From Papilionanthe hookeriana x Papilionanthe teres (taxonomy: Eukaryota > Streptophyta > Magnoliopsida > Asparagales > Orchidaceae): a stretch of 64,000 nt of DNA. A program made the translations under genes and the position numbers. Positions 37,280 to 48,949 of the stretch are shown here, one piece after another. The stretch lies in the NCBI GenBank assembly GCA_022702705.1, contig CM040424.1, positions 80,665,452 through 80,729,451 of the forward strand, in the 5' to 3' direction. A model generated the notes under the pieces. That model had not been told where the DNA came from. It saw nothing but the letters and a program-made list of their open reading frames with translations, and made no database searches. Position 1 is the first letter of the stretch. The number at the start of each line of letters is the position of its first letter.

Positions 37280-38089
37280 TCAAAAGTTGAACAAATATAA
37301 CAGTATTAAGAAGAAAAGAAGATTAAATTTTGTTAGAAAAAAGGTAAATATATATTATATTTAAACTTTATGTATTTATGTATTTTATCTTTTACTGTAT
37401 AATACTATTATGTGATTATATCCAGCAATTAAAGTTATTTGTTCACTATCGTTAGCTGCTGATTTCAAGCAAAAATGTCGATAATAGTATATTCTTCACA
37501 TGTTCATGGCGTCAATCTAGTCTTTCTACGCGTATAATTTTTAGAAAAAATCAATAAATATTATATATTAACAATTTTTTTTCTATTAAATTATAATTTC
37601 TTCTTTAATTTATTAATTTGATATTCGTCCTTTTGTTCTTATCACTTAGCTAAATGCTAACATATCACTAATCCGTCAAGTCAATTTCTTTTTCAAATTT
37701 CAAATTATTTAATTATAATTTAATGGCCTTTCATAGGGTGCTCACACGGTTTAATTTGGACAGTGGGTAAAAAATAAAAGAAAAAAAAAATGACATATAT
37801 ACCACACAATTCTTATATATTTACATATCTATCACCTATAATTAGATACTTATGGATGCATTTCACTTTTAAAACATTGATAATTTTGATATTTTTGATG
37901 TGATGTTAAAAATTTAGGTACGTGACATTCATTATTTTAATATTTTTATATAACATGCCGTTTAAGCTTTTCATAACATGATGGCGAAACACAAATTTAT
38001 TAATAATATTGAAAATTGAAGTTCATAACTTAAGCTGAACTTATAAGAGAAGTTCAATTTATAGTCAAAAGTAAAAATTTTTATGGCCT
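37279..38089. other. Unassigned stretch with a partial MITE-like repeat
   Basis: At about 37788-37930 the left half of the TTTACATGCATACC repeat is present (ACATATATACCACACAATTC, then ATATTTACATATCTATCACC). The rest is unassigned. Confidence 0.45.
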
Positions 38090-38680
38090 TTACATGCATT
38101 CCACCCAATTCTTATGTAATTACATATATAACACTCTAGTTAATTCTTTTACAGTTATACCATCCAAAATTTTCATATCACATTGAAAATATCACCATTT
38201 GAACTTTTATATGCATAAGAGAAATGGTATTTATGTCATTGGAGTATTATTTCACAGATTAAAAAGATTAAAACTTTAGCTTCTTTGGAATGAATGTTAT
38301 ATGGACTCATCTGTTAGGCATGAAGGCAACTGTGGTGCTGATTGGATTGTAAAGCTAGGATCTCATTTAAAAAAACCTATAGTTTCTAATTTTGTCCCCG
38401 TGTTCTTAAATTCGGTGATTTCTGTGGGTAGTTAGTTTTTTAGTTTTGTGTTTGTCGTGTCGTGTGAAGTTGTATGTTTTTATTTTTTTTTTTGGAAAAA
38501 GGACCCAGTCTTTTTATTTTCTTTGGGGTTTGTGGGGTGGGTGCGTTGGGACATTTTTCCCGGTTTTATCTTTTTGTTTGGAACGATAAAATTGAGCTAT
38601 AAAGACTTCTTTAATAAAAAAAAAGTATAGGTGTAAGTATGTAAATACATAAGGTACATATGTATGTAAATCCTCCTTTT
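38090..38680. repeat. MITE-like repeat split by a LINE fragment
   Basis: The left end (CCTTTACATGCATTCCACCC, then CTTATGTAATTACATATATAAC) and the right end (AAATACATAAGG, then ATGTATGTAAATCC at about 38640-38672) belong to one TTTACATGCATACC element. Between them lies a truncated LINE 3' end, so the LINE inserted into the MITE-like repeat. Confidence 0.6.
38280..38625 (+). mobile_element. LINE 3' end fragment, same family as the 13.5 kb LINE
   Basis: Translates in part as GNCGADWIVKLGS followed by KKPIVSNF, the counterpart of the last ORF2 residues of the full-length LINE at 13.5-19.3 kb (DNQVTDWIAKLV, NPIVSNL). The 3' UTR also matches (TCGTGT, GTGGGGTGGGTGCG, TCTTTAATAAAAAAAA). Strongly 5'-truncated; the left boundary is approximate. 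Confidence 0.75.
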
Positions 38681-38967
38681 TTTATTATCTTCTTAATTTC
38701 ATTTTTTTAACTTAATCATTCCATTTAATTTATTCATTTAATAATAATTATTATTATCGTTAGTTAACTTAATAATTCAATTATTTAAAAATAACTTATT
38801 TTAATTACTAATTATGGGTAATGTCAGTCTTACGATTATCAACTTCTATCATTTGATTCAAGTGATAATCAAAAACCACCTAATTATTAAATATGTAAAA
38901 TTTCAAAAAAATAATACTATAATATTTTATTGACACAAATTTGACAAGCAAAGTCCCTCGTCCTGAA

Positions 38968-38970
<3 letters not shown>

Positions 38971-39034
<64 letters not shown>
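38971..39034. repeat. (TA)n microsatellite
   Basis: About 32 TA units. Confidence 0.95.
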
Positions 39035-39039
<5 letters not shown>

Positions 39040-39788
39040 AAAAGAACTCTACCGAAGTCATGCTATACACTAATTTCAAAGCACGACAACCCCCCTGAAA
39101 CATGCTTTCACATTCTTTTGTTTTGTGTGATGACTAATAATGCATTGCTCAAAAGAAAAAAACTAATAAATCTTCTTTTTTTCAACATTGGTCTTTGCCC
39201 TTCCCTTTGAATATATATATACATACATAAAACAACAAGAACAACAAAGAAATCAGCACAGGACAAGAAAGCCTAAGACGTAATCAAATCACTTTTGAGT
39301 TTCTTAAAAGTTTCATCAAACCTTTCCCACCTTCGTTTTCCTGTCCATTTATAGTAAACAATTAAGCTTTCCTCCAACTTAGTTTTTTTTTTTAAAATAA
39401 ATATATAAATAAAATATGAATTTTGTAAAGTTTGTTATTTTGTTTGTATGCAAATCCTACGACTTTAGAGTCATGCAAATAGATATTTTTGAGCATCTCT
39501 TGTTCATACCTGAGAATTTGATAATTTTATAAATTTCATTCATATTGTTAAACAAATAAGTTCTTTGTCTTGTTCCTTTGATTTCATTCCAATAAATAAT
39601 AGTCTATACAATCTAATTTAGGTATTCTAATAATACATAATAATTTATAATAATACATATTTTAAATCTAATCATTCAGCTATAATGAAAGAATTAATAT
39701 ACGAATTCAATACTAACAATTTAAATAAGGAAACTCTTAATTTTGCCCGATGTCAGTTAACATTGATTAATACATATATATATATATA
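39035..39788. other. Unassigned AT-rich stretch
   Basis: No gene or repeat family recognised up to the target duplication of the next MITE. Confidence 0.4.
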
Positions 39789-39796
39789 ATTATTAC

Positions 39797-40331
39797 TAGG
39801 GCTGTAAACGGGTCGAGCCTGAGCGAGCTCAGGGTCGGCTCGTTTTCGGCTCGTTCAATACTGGCTCGTGTTCGAAATCGGCTCGTGACAAGTGTGTTCG
39901 TGTTCAACTCGAATTAAATATTTTTGTTTGTGTTCAGCTCAAAATTGGCTCGTTAAAATTAATTGGAAAAAATATATGCATAGTGCCAAATTCGAACATC
40001 GACCAAATGAATGGAAACAAGATGCATAATCACGTTACTGCACATGACAATTATGATTTAAACTTAAATATAAATATATATAATATATTAATATATAAAT
40101 AATATATAATAAATAACTAAATAAATAATTATATAATTATTCTTTTATTTCGAGCTAAAACGAGCCGAACATGAGCGAACAAATAGTTGTTTGTGTTTGG
40201 CTCGTTTGTAATACAAGCTTAAAAAATTTGTTCGTGTTCGGCTCGTTTACTTGACGAACGAGCCGAATACGAGCTACTTCACGAGCCGAACACGAGTTCT
40301 TCGCGAACAACGAGTTTTTTTGACAGCCCTA
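39797..40331. mobile_element. hAT-type MITE, 535 bp, perfect 8-bp target duplication
   Basis: Flanked by ATTATTAC at 39789-39796 and 40332-40339, identical. Ends are TAGGGCTGTAAACG on the left and, inverted, TAGGGCTGTCAAAA on the right; TAGGG-type ends with an 8-bp duplication are the hallmarks of hAT elements. Subterminal GGCTCGTGTTCG/GAACACGAGC repeats fill both arms. The centre is AT-rich and carries a degenerate counterpart (about 39980-40045, minus strand) of the tRNA-like module seen in the 57.2 kb copy. No transposase. Confidence 0.9.
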
Positions 40332-40339
40332 ATTATTAC

Positions 40340-40607
40340 AGTAAGAAAATATTAATTTTCTTCTAAGAATATGCTGTTTCAGATCTAACCAAACAGCCCT
40401 TAACAAAACCATTAATTACACAATCATCCCATACTCACCAGAAATACCGCGATTATTTAATCTAGTTTTTAAATAGTTAATATATTTCTTTTCAAACAAA
40501 TATAACTGTCAATTGCATGTCTAAAATATTTGTCACTAAATATGACATTACGTAAATATATGATTAAAGTTTTCGATACTATTGTCTGTCATATATACTG
40601 TCATTAC
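40340..40607. other. Short unassigned stretch
   Basis: Nothing is recognised between the two MITEs. Confidence 0.4.
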
Positions 40608-40947
40608 GGAAAACTTTTGCATCAGGACTCCGCACGTAGAACTACGTGCGGAGTTCAGTAACACAGAGAATATTCCCCCCTGTTATTCATGTGTTATTTA
40701 TTTGTTATTGTGTGTTATTCATGTATTATTCATGTGTTATTGTGTTATTATAACGACGATAATATTCTAGAAGCAGAATAACACCTGAATAACACACAAT
40801 AACACTGAATAACACACAATAACACATGAATAATAAGGATGAAATATTTCCTGTGTTATTCTGACCAAATGCTATTTTTTTTGCCATGCGCACCACGTGG
40901 CGTGAGTTTACAGCTCTACGTGCGGAGTCCTGATGTAAAATTTTTTA
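40608..40947. mobile_element. Mutator-type MITE, copy 4
   Basis: The left end carries ACTCCGCACGTAGA / ACTACGTGCGGAGT (40627-40654), a hairpin perfect except at its centre; the right end has CTCTACGTGCGGAGTCCTGA. A CACGTG G-box lies near 40893. The core has at least ten AATAACAC/GTGTTATT units in inverted arrangement. The flanks TGTCATTAC and TGTGACTAA (6 of 9) suggest an old 9-bp duplication. The outer palindrome is shorter on the right than on the left. Confidence 0.75.
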
Positions 40948-40956
40948 TGTGACTAA

Positions 40957-41939
40957 TATTAATTCAATCACAAAGATTTGATATACATTTAATCACAATT
41001 ATAGTACGTTAACTTTGGTTATATATAGAAATTATTGCTGTGAATAGAAGTAGATTCTCCAAGACAAACACGTATGCAAGGCTCAAGGCTTTTAATTTAT
41101 TTTTTTCCCAATATAACCTTATAAAAATCAAAATATATTCAAATATTATCAGTTGAATGTTTCAGTTATCTTATCTTTGGGACTATGTCTAAGTGCTCAT
41201 CAATTAAGTGAGCTAACAGTATGAAAATGTCAGATAATAATGTTCCAATAGTCAACAAGTCAAAGTCAGATTTTACCAACTTTGCTTGGACTGCTAAATT
41301 GCCTATTATTAAATATTACATCTTCTATGATGTTATGCCTTGAAATAGTCAATTTAAATATATAGTTTAATTGAAGGATTTTTATTTTTATTTTTGTTTC
41401 AATATATATTTTTACATTCATATATAGCACCTAAAACATTGTTATTTATAAATCAAGCACTCTTTTTCGTCCATTTTTAAAATTCTCAATTCATTACTCT
41501 AATGTGGCATGCTTGAATGCGCCAGTTTGGTAGTTCAGAAAATCACCTGGGCGTGATTTGTAAATATCCATATTTTGGATGATATTTTTGTAATTATCAC
41601 ATTTTTATTTTATGTGAGGATTATGATTTGAAGGTTATCACTATGTCATTTAGATTGACTTGAAAATATTCGGCATATATATCAAAGATATATTTTTCAT
41701 AAAAAATAGTATTATCAAATGGAGAATGATCAGTCAACAATACGTTAGAGAATACTTATTTACATACTATATTATATCAATGTAATTAATAAGGCAACTG
41801 AAGGAGTCATAGAAAGCATTAATAGATTTAATTAGTAATTTTCATCTAAAATTTTTTGCATTATAAGACATGAATATTTTGTATTATCCTTAATAAGACA
41901 TGAAATTTTTATTTTCATAATATTTTTTGCATTATACCC
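40957..41939. other. Unassigned AT-rich stretch
   Basis: Possible very diverged TTTACATGCATACC repeat at about 41395-41610; no gene. Confidence 0.35.
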
Positions 41940-42263
41940 TTTTTCATTTGAGGTACTTTGCTACTTGGGAATCTTATGGATGACACCTTGGTCTCTCACA
42001 GCGATGGGGAATCACTCAGGAGAACTTGATTAGTGAATGCGCTTCGAGAACCATGGAAGAGAAAGACTGTAGCAGCCTTGTCAATTGGAAAAGTTTTAGT
42101 TGCAAGTTTATTTTAGTCCTATATTTTGTACTTTTTATTTTAGTTGATTTTTGTTTCTTATGTGTTGGGCTCCATCTTGGGGCCCTCTCATACTATTTAT
42201 TTTGTATCCCCCCCCCCCCCCTTTTATCTTAATGAAAATGGTCTTAGGGCTTTTTATAAATAA

Positions 42264-42268
<5 letters not shown>
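41940..42268 (+). mobile_element. LINE 3' fragment
   Basis: Similar to 8.9-9.35 kb: AT(C/T)TTATGGATGA(C/T)A, TTGGTCTCTCACAG..ATGGGGAA, then GGGGCCCTCTCATACTATTT and TTTTGTATCC with a C run and AATGAAAATGGTC. The tail changes from AAAT units to (TA)n. Confidence 0.6.

Positions 42269-42317
<49 letters not shown>
42269..42317. repeat. (TA)n at a LINE 3' end
   Basis: About 24 TA units continuing the AAAT tail of the LINE fragment. Confidence 0.95.
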
Positions 42318-42319
<2 letters not shown>

Positions 42320-42869
42320 TATCATAACTTTTAAATAGTGAAATACACATTTTCATGGTTAACAAAAGGTCTTTATTAATAGATTTTAATTATCATATTA
42401 TCACTCATATTTAAGAATGTATTATTAAAGTGTCTTTGTTAATGGATTTTAATCATAACTTTTAAGAAAATGACTATTGATATATGCTTGACTTACAACT
42501 TCATTGCAATAATGATGATTATTAATTAGATACACATTGCTATTAAATTATGATAACGATTTCCCGACTCAATATAATCAGCTGTTTGTCAATAGTTATC
42601 TTCTCTTTGAGACCATTTCCAATTATTCAATCAAGTGGCCTAACAGTATGAAAATGTCAAATAAAACCCTTTATATGGTCAGAAAGTCAAAGTCATATTT
42701 CACTATTTGTGTAGTCCGGTATACGATGCAAGGGCCTATAATTGTTGTAATATTTGTAATCTAATACTAATTATTGCAGCCTTTTTTTCTGCTCGTGTGA
42801 TTTAGGCATTTGAAAAATATCTCATGACAATGATGATTTTGTTCTTATTTGCAGTAATGTGTGCTAGAA
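42318..42869. other. Unassigned AT-rich stretch
   Basis: No gene is supported; a 75-codon frame at 42537-42764 is unremarkable. Confidence 0.4.
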
Positions 42870-43780
42870 AATTCACGACGGTAGAGCAGTAGATTATTGT
42901 CTTAGCGTGGTACAAAGATTCAACACACATATAAAAGAGAAAACAAATGATAAATGACATCAGAAATTTTTACGTGTAAAATCTGAAAAGGAAAGAACCA
43001 CGGGGCATGACCCAACTAAAGAATTCCACTATAAAAATAATGGTTATAGTTACAACCACTTGTCTCATAGACGAGAAAGAGTTAATATATTTCCCAAGTT
43101 ATAACATTGACATGTTGATGAATTTATAGCTAAAAACGGGCGGCGACTGATAGAGAATAGAAGCATCTGGTTGGTGGTGGTTGACGATGCTTAGCGGTGA
43201 TCGACAGCGGTCGACAAAGATTTGTGCTGATCGACGACTGTCGGTGGTGGTCAACGAAGATTAGCGGTGATCGACGGTCAGCGGTGGTCGATGAGGGTCG
43301 ATGGGGGTCGACTGCAGTTAACGGTAGTAGACTACGATCGATGAAAGTAAACGACGGTCTGCGGCGGTCGGCGAAAGTCAGTAACGGTCAACAACGGTTG
43401 GCAGTGGTGGTGTTGGACTTCAGCTTCATAAATCTTCAAGATCTTCCTCTGATCTCAAACTCTCATCCTCCCTCATGAGGGGCGGGGCTCTATTTATAAT
43501 GTTATGGGTGCAATTAATGCAGAAATATGAACCAATTTGAGTGTCATACCGATATTGGAATTTTGCAACCTTGGGCTCGCTGGATTCCTCTTATCTATAC
43601 GCTGGATTCTCTTGTCGAGATACTGGATTCAACTATAGGCTTGCTTAGATTCGGCATTCGTCTCACCTTCAAAATGTGTCCAAAAAACATTCAAGAGTAG
43701 TATAATAATTTGATCCGAGTTTGATTGACTTACATTAGATCAATATCATCAAATCTGTCTCATTAAACTGGTTAGTTCGA
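42870..43780 (-). mobile_element. Probable solo Copia LTR on the minus strand
   Basis: On the minus strand a TATAAATAGAGCCCC promoter motif (about 43485-43499) is followed downstream by GGGTCATGCCCCGTGGTTC and TTTTACACGTAAAAATTTC and by GTGTGTTGAATCTTTGTACC, the order typical of U3-R-U5 in plant Copia LTRs. Between TATA box and the CCGTGG motif lies a degenerate GTCGACGG array (listed separately). Exact LTR ends and target duplication were not found. Confidence 0.5.
43190..43415. repeat. Degenerate GGTCGACGG array
   Basis: About twenty imperfect units of GGT(C/G)GACGRYGGT type with no fixed period. They create runs without stops, so short frames such as 43197-43478 are by-products. Confidence 0.7.
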
Positions 43781-44832
43781 CTGTAAGCATTTTAAAATCA
43801 ATATTCTATATGACTTTTTATCTAGGTTTAAATATTTATCTATCAAAAAATTATATCAAAATCTATGTTGTGCTTTGAGATCCTTCTACTGAAATGCTGA
43901 AAATCGTCTAGAGAAAGATCCAGTTGTAACATATATATAAAGCCATGGGAGAGGGGAGGGAGAGGGAGAGAGAGAGAGAGCATTTATGAGGTAGCACATG
44001 ACCTAGGATTAATTACAGCCAATAAAGAATATTCAGAATTCGAAATAGATAAATTAAGAAGAATTTTGGATCTAACTTGCATCAAGTCCGAGTGATTTAA
44101 AAAACAACACATAAAATAATTTTCTACATGTTATTTGTAACATGTAGGTGATGTTCCACATCACATTATATTTAAAAAAATATAATGTAAAATAAATTTT
44201 AATTTTTATATTTATAACACTCATATGTTTCACATCACCTTAAAAAATATTACTATCACTAACTTCTAAAAAGTTTAAAATAATTGTGGGGCAGCTGTTT
44301 CAGAAAATATGATAATCTTGTTCCTCCGTAGCATTGATGTATGTAACAAACAATAAAATAATTTATTTATTAAACAATTTATTTCTGAAGCAATAAATTA
44401 AAATCAATTAATAATTAATTAGTTTTATTAATTTAGAATTTTTTTTTCAAGTAATTTAAAACTTAAAAATATTTTTATAAATAAATTAATTAATAAATCA
44501 ATCAATAAATAATAATATATAAATTTATCTAATTATGATTAATTTGAAAAAAATATAAATTAATCATTAATTATTAATTAATTAAATCAATAACAGTCGC
44601 GATTAGAAATTTTTCTATCATGCAATGGTACAAAATGCTCTATTTTTACACACAAGGAATATGTATAGATTCCCCTGAATCTTTAAATCTGCATGAACTG
44701 TCTGAATTTAAACTGTATTAATTAAAAAAATATTTGAACATAACCATTTAATTAAAAATTAAGGAGACAGAAAGAGAAAGGGAGAAGAGACAAAGTAATG
44801 ACCTGAGGTTACCCACACACCGCAGATCAGCA
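43781..44832. other. Unassigned AT-rich stretch with a short (GA)n
   Basis: A purine run GGGAGAGGGGAGGGAGAGGG with GAGAGA units lies at 43945-43980. Nothing coding is seen. Confidence 0.4.
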
Positions 44833-45039
44833 ATGGTGGGAGCAAACGCACCGACATCAAATTCACTTATCGTTAGTATCATCGGCCTCCCTTTTGCTCC
44901 TCCGTGGCTTCTAAGGGTTCTTCCTACTTATCGCGCGCGCCACCCGTTCTTAAGACGGCTCGCCGGTTTTATCGAACGCCGGACTCTTGGTTACGTCCAC
45001 CTCCTTTTGCGAACTTCGGCAGGAGGAGCATACACGTAA
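44833..45039 (+). CDS. Small hypothetical ORF, 68 aa, low confidence
   Basis: An ATG-initiated frame in a local GC-rich island (about 44830-45190). The product is hydrophobic and basic (IGLPFAPPWLLRVLPTYRAR, RRTLGYVHLLL) and matches nothing I recognise. It might be a gene fragment on either strand, since the minus strand is also open across 44950-45330. Listed because of the sharp composition contrast with its surroundings. Confidence 0.2.
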   Translation: MVGANAPTSNSLIVSIIGLPFAPPWLLRVLPTYRARHPFLRRLAGFIERRTLGYVHLLLRTSAGGAYT

Positions 45040-45196
45040 AAGTAAAAAATGAAAGCTCACAGTAAAAGCGGACCGCGAAAAGGATCCGGTGACATGCGTT
45101 TCGCTGCGCGTTGGGGCCGCCGCGGTCAAATCATCTCGCCAAATAGGAGAGATCCGAAGAGGGACCCTGCGGCACCAAAAAATTCCCCCAAACAGG

Positions 45197-45569
45197 GAAA
45201 AATTTTTACACCGGGACCCCGCACGTTGAACTACGTGCGGAGGCCTGTAAAATCGCACCACGTGGCGCGCGTGGCAAAAAAAAACATTCGGCCAGAATAA
45301 CACATGGAATATTCCTTTCATGTTATTCATGTGTTATTGTGTGTTATTCAGGTGTTATTCTGCTCCTATAATATTCCCGGCGTTATAATAACACAATAAC
45401 ACATGAATAATACATGAATAACACACAATAACACATGAATAATACATGAATAACACGGGAAAAATATTCCTTATGTTATTCTATTTTTTTCCGACGTGTC
45501 ATGTGGCACGATGTTACTGGACTATGCATGTAACTCTACATGCGGAAGTGCTGATGTAAAAATTTTCCC
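45197..45569. mobile_element. Mutator-type MITE, copy 5
   Basis: 373 bp, flanked by CCAAACAGG (45188-45196) and CTAAACAGG (45570-45578), 8 of 9 bases alike. Left end GAAAAATTTTTACACCGGGA then CCCGCACGTTGAACTACGTG, then ACCACGTGGCGCGCGTGGC with a G-box; the right end is the inverted counterpart. The core has AATAACAC, AATAATAC and GTGTTATT arrays. Confidence 0.85.
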
Positions 45570-45578
45570 CTAAACAGG

Positions 45579-46814
45579 CCCTAAACATGGGTTGAAATTC
45601 TTAGGCCATGGTTTGAAATTCTTAGGCCGATTTAACGGTCCAAAAGAGGCCCAGTAATCTATTTGCCACGAATACGTCAAGATGTTTAAGTGGGCCAGTA
45701 ATCTATTTGCTATAGCCCTTAGCTCAGTGCCCTCAACAATATTTTATGCTTAATTTTGTTTCAGTATATATGTTTGCATTAATTTTGATGTTTTTAAAAT
45801 AGAAATATCCTAATTTTTATGCATTTTTAAATAATGTGTTTCGAAAACATCCAAACTAACAATTTTTTAAAAAAATTAATTTAAAGCTTAACTGAATTTT
45901 TTTAAAAAAATGTTACAAAAAATTATAGAGTTTACTATAAGATTACATTAAATGTTAGTGTTTCACGCAATGGGCCATGTAAAAAGGCCAATTGGAGAAT
46001 AAGCAAAAGTCATCACGAACGGCCCACATTTTATGGGGCATTTACATACATACCACTTAATCATTATGTATTTACGGATCTAAGCTCTAAACTTGAAATG
46101 CCACTTGGGTAATGTCTAAGGGATAGAAGAGAGTAAAGTGAGTACACGATAGTATATGTTATCTTGGAATAGATTGAGTAGTCTTTCTAAAAAGAATGAC
46201 CTTCTATTTAAAGATCATAAGGGAAGCCTAACAAATTCCATGTGTCCATGATTAAATAGGAATGTTACAGATGATTTATAAACCATTACTTTGTAACTGA
46301 TTTGGGATATTTTAGGCTTGATAACATATATTGGCACTGTTTCATATTCATAACCATTATCGGCATTGTTACGTATTCATAGCTATACAACCTAGTCAGT
46401 TGATCGTCATTCTGATCGGCCGAGAGATCTTCAGTTGGGTTTCTTGAGGGAAACCTTCGTGGAGACATTCTTATCATTAGTAAATGTTTATATCATCACG
46501 CAGAGGTCGCGCCACCGTAATTTGACAGGCAACCCTTCTTCAGACAAGAAGTCTTCTTAGAGAGTTGAAGACTGATGTAGTGTGGTCGTTGGCCTTCTAT
46601 GCGAGTGGCCCGTAATAAGTTATGGGACTCGATTTCATACGAACATTTATTGGTTTAGGTGTGCAATGTTCTGAGACTTTTCTTTGGTCAACTTGCTATG
46701 TGAACCAAATAAAGTGATGATTGATGGCTCTAACTTTGTAATGTGATAATGTGGTTAGTTGGTATTTTTTGTGTGATCCATTAAATTTTCGTGTAGTGAG
46801 ACTTTTTATTTACA

Positions 46815-46817
<3 letters not shown>
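45579..46817. other. Unassigned stretch with a MITE-like left half
   Basis: At 46034-46100 a left half of the TTTACATGCATACC repeat appears (GGGGCATTTACATACATACC, then TTATGTATTTACGGATCTAAGC). The following 0.5 kb (46100-46620) has the mixed composition of an LTR fragment but shows no decisive motif. Confidence 0.4.

Positions 46818-46857
<40 letters not shown>
46818..46857. repeat. (GT)n microsatellite
   Basis: About 19 GT units. Confidence 0.95.
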
Positions 46858-46858
<1 letters not shown>

Positions 46859-47159
46859 CATAAAAAGAAGCTTTTAAGACAATTTGGACACAAATTGATT
46901 GTCAATTTATGCAAGCTTTAGTCAAATTAGGCGTCTCGACGAGAAAATTTCAATGAGTCTGAAATCGCTTTATTTATATAACATCAAAGCATAAAAATAC
47001 TTATAAACTAATATCAAATGAATGAATCACTATGTGTCGTTCGATGGAGTGGATCGAATTTAAGCTGTATTTACAAAGGATGTTACTTTCAAAAAATATA
47101 AGCAGGCCCCCACTTTCATGGAAGGGGACTAGAAAGTAGGTGAAAAGACTGAAGAGAGC
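46858..47159. other. Short unassigned stretch
   Basis: No gene; the 68-codon minus-strand frame at 47001-47207 is unremarkable. Confidence 0.35.
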
Positions 47160-48430
47160 TCCAAGCTCTTTTGGCTTCCCGAGTTTCACCACTCGGATAA
47201 CCATCATCGACCCACTATCGTCACCAGATAACTGTTGCTAATGAACCACCGCCTCTACCACTGGATCATTGTCGCCTGATCACCATTGTCAAAATCATAA
47301 AGACACTGTCCTAGTCATCACACCATCATTGATAGGCCACTGTTGTTAAGTCATTACTATGTCGGACGCCTTCGTCATGGCTTTGTTGTTAGAACATCAT
47401 ATCAAGACCGAATTTGCACCACAACCGTCATCATCATACCACCACAACCACCATTGAATCTTTGTCACCCATGCACCACTACATTGGAACACCATCATTG
47501 GGCCACCTCTGTCGCCGAAGCACCATCACCAGGCTGATGTAGGGCCACTATCGGTGTCGTTTGATCACCTCCACCATCATTGATTCATCATCGCTCTGTT
47601 GTCATTGCTATTGTGGTACACTGTTATAGCTGAAATAATGTTGCTCGATCATTGCCACAGCTGGACCACTTTTGCCCCACTTATGCCATTGATGTCATTG
47701 TCATTGCTTGATTGCTTTCACCTATCTGCTACCCCTGCTTACCCAATTTTTCCTAATTGAATTTTCAACAATCATCACACCACCACCACAGTCGTAAGAC
47801 AATTACTATCATCATATGACCATTATCTCCCAACCAATGGCTGTATTGTCGTTGTCGTTGTCATTAAACCATTGTATCACTATTAACCCAGCCGAACAAT
47901 CATCGTAGTGATAGGATCAACATCTTCTGCCCACCACTAATGTCATCATGGTACACCAATATTATCAGATCATCATTACTAGGCCAACGATGACGATGTC
48001 ATCGCCATCATCGGGCTACTGCCATCATCAAACCATTATAACCCGATGATATTGTCTCACAATCATCGTCACCGACTGATCACCGTCATCCAAACACTGA
48101 TGTTTTTATAGCAATTTTGCCTAGCAAACATCATTGAACCAATGTCGTCACACTGATGTAGTTGTTGCTACAGTTATCACCAGCCTATTAATGCCATTAC
48201 TGTTCTCAGTCCCCACTACCATCATACAACCCTCGACCGTCTGTCGTTGAACCATAGACAAGCTATCGACATCGTTGCTGCCTCCACCATTACTTAGCCA
48301 CGGTCTCAACTAGCATGAAACCACCATCATCCGGATAATGACATTGTCACTGACTATTGCTACTGGAGAACTATTGGTTGGTCACCACCACTAACGACAA
48401 CACTTAATTTAGACATCCACCATAGCCTGT
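47160..48430. repeat. Degenerate CACCATCATCG-type low-complexity tract
   Basis: About 1.25 kb dominated by CAC, ATC, ACC, CCA and GTC triplets (for example CACCACTACATTGG, CCATCATCGGGC, GTCGTTGTCGTTGTC). There is no constant period and no maintained frame. The composition is similar to that of the 43.2 kb array read on the other strand. Confidence 0.65.
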
Positions 48431-48949
48431 ACCGTCGGTCTTTCATTATCATATCTAAATCATTCTCATTTTCCCAATAGTTTTTTGCCTCTTTTCAGTG
48501 AAATTCAAAATGATAACCATCACTCTTGTGATATTATTTTATACTATTCAAAAGAAGACAAAGTTTTATAACATAAAAGTGAATAATGAAACTATTTTAA
48601 CTCGGCTACTCCCTATGATTTTTTCTCTTTCAGATTTTTCATACAAAAAACTTTAGTTTCAACTTTATCAAATCATTTTTATGTGTCTATGTGTTAAATT
48701 TTCATATAATACTAAAATATTTAAATATCTAAATCACCGTGAATTCTTCGACACGAAACTTTTCAATATTGTATGTAAAAAGGCAATCATACCCTTGTAG
48801 AATATAAGACACTAGCAAAATAGCTAACAAGCTTAATACTGGAAACAACGAAACTTTCCTGTCCAACATTCATCATTCTACGAAATAATCTCGGATTGTG
48901 AGATGTCAATCATATGTTTTATAACTCCCTAGCAGGTGTTATCCTACTA

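Noticed and set aside
43197..43478. 93-codon frame in the GTCGACGG array
   Set aside because: By-product of the repeat array in a probable LTR.
47001..47537. Small frames in and next to the triplet-rich tract
   Set aside because: They follow from biased triplets and show no conserved pattern or start context.
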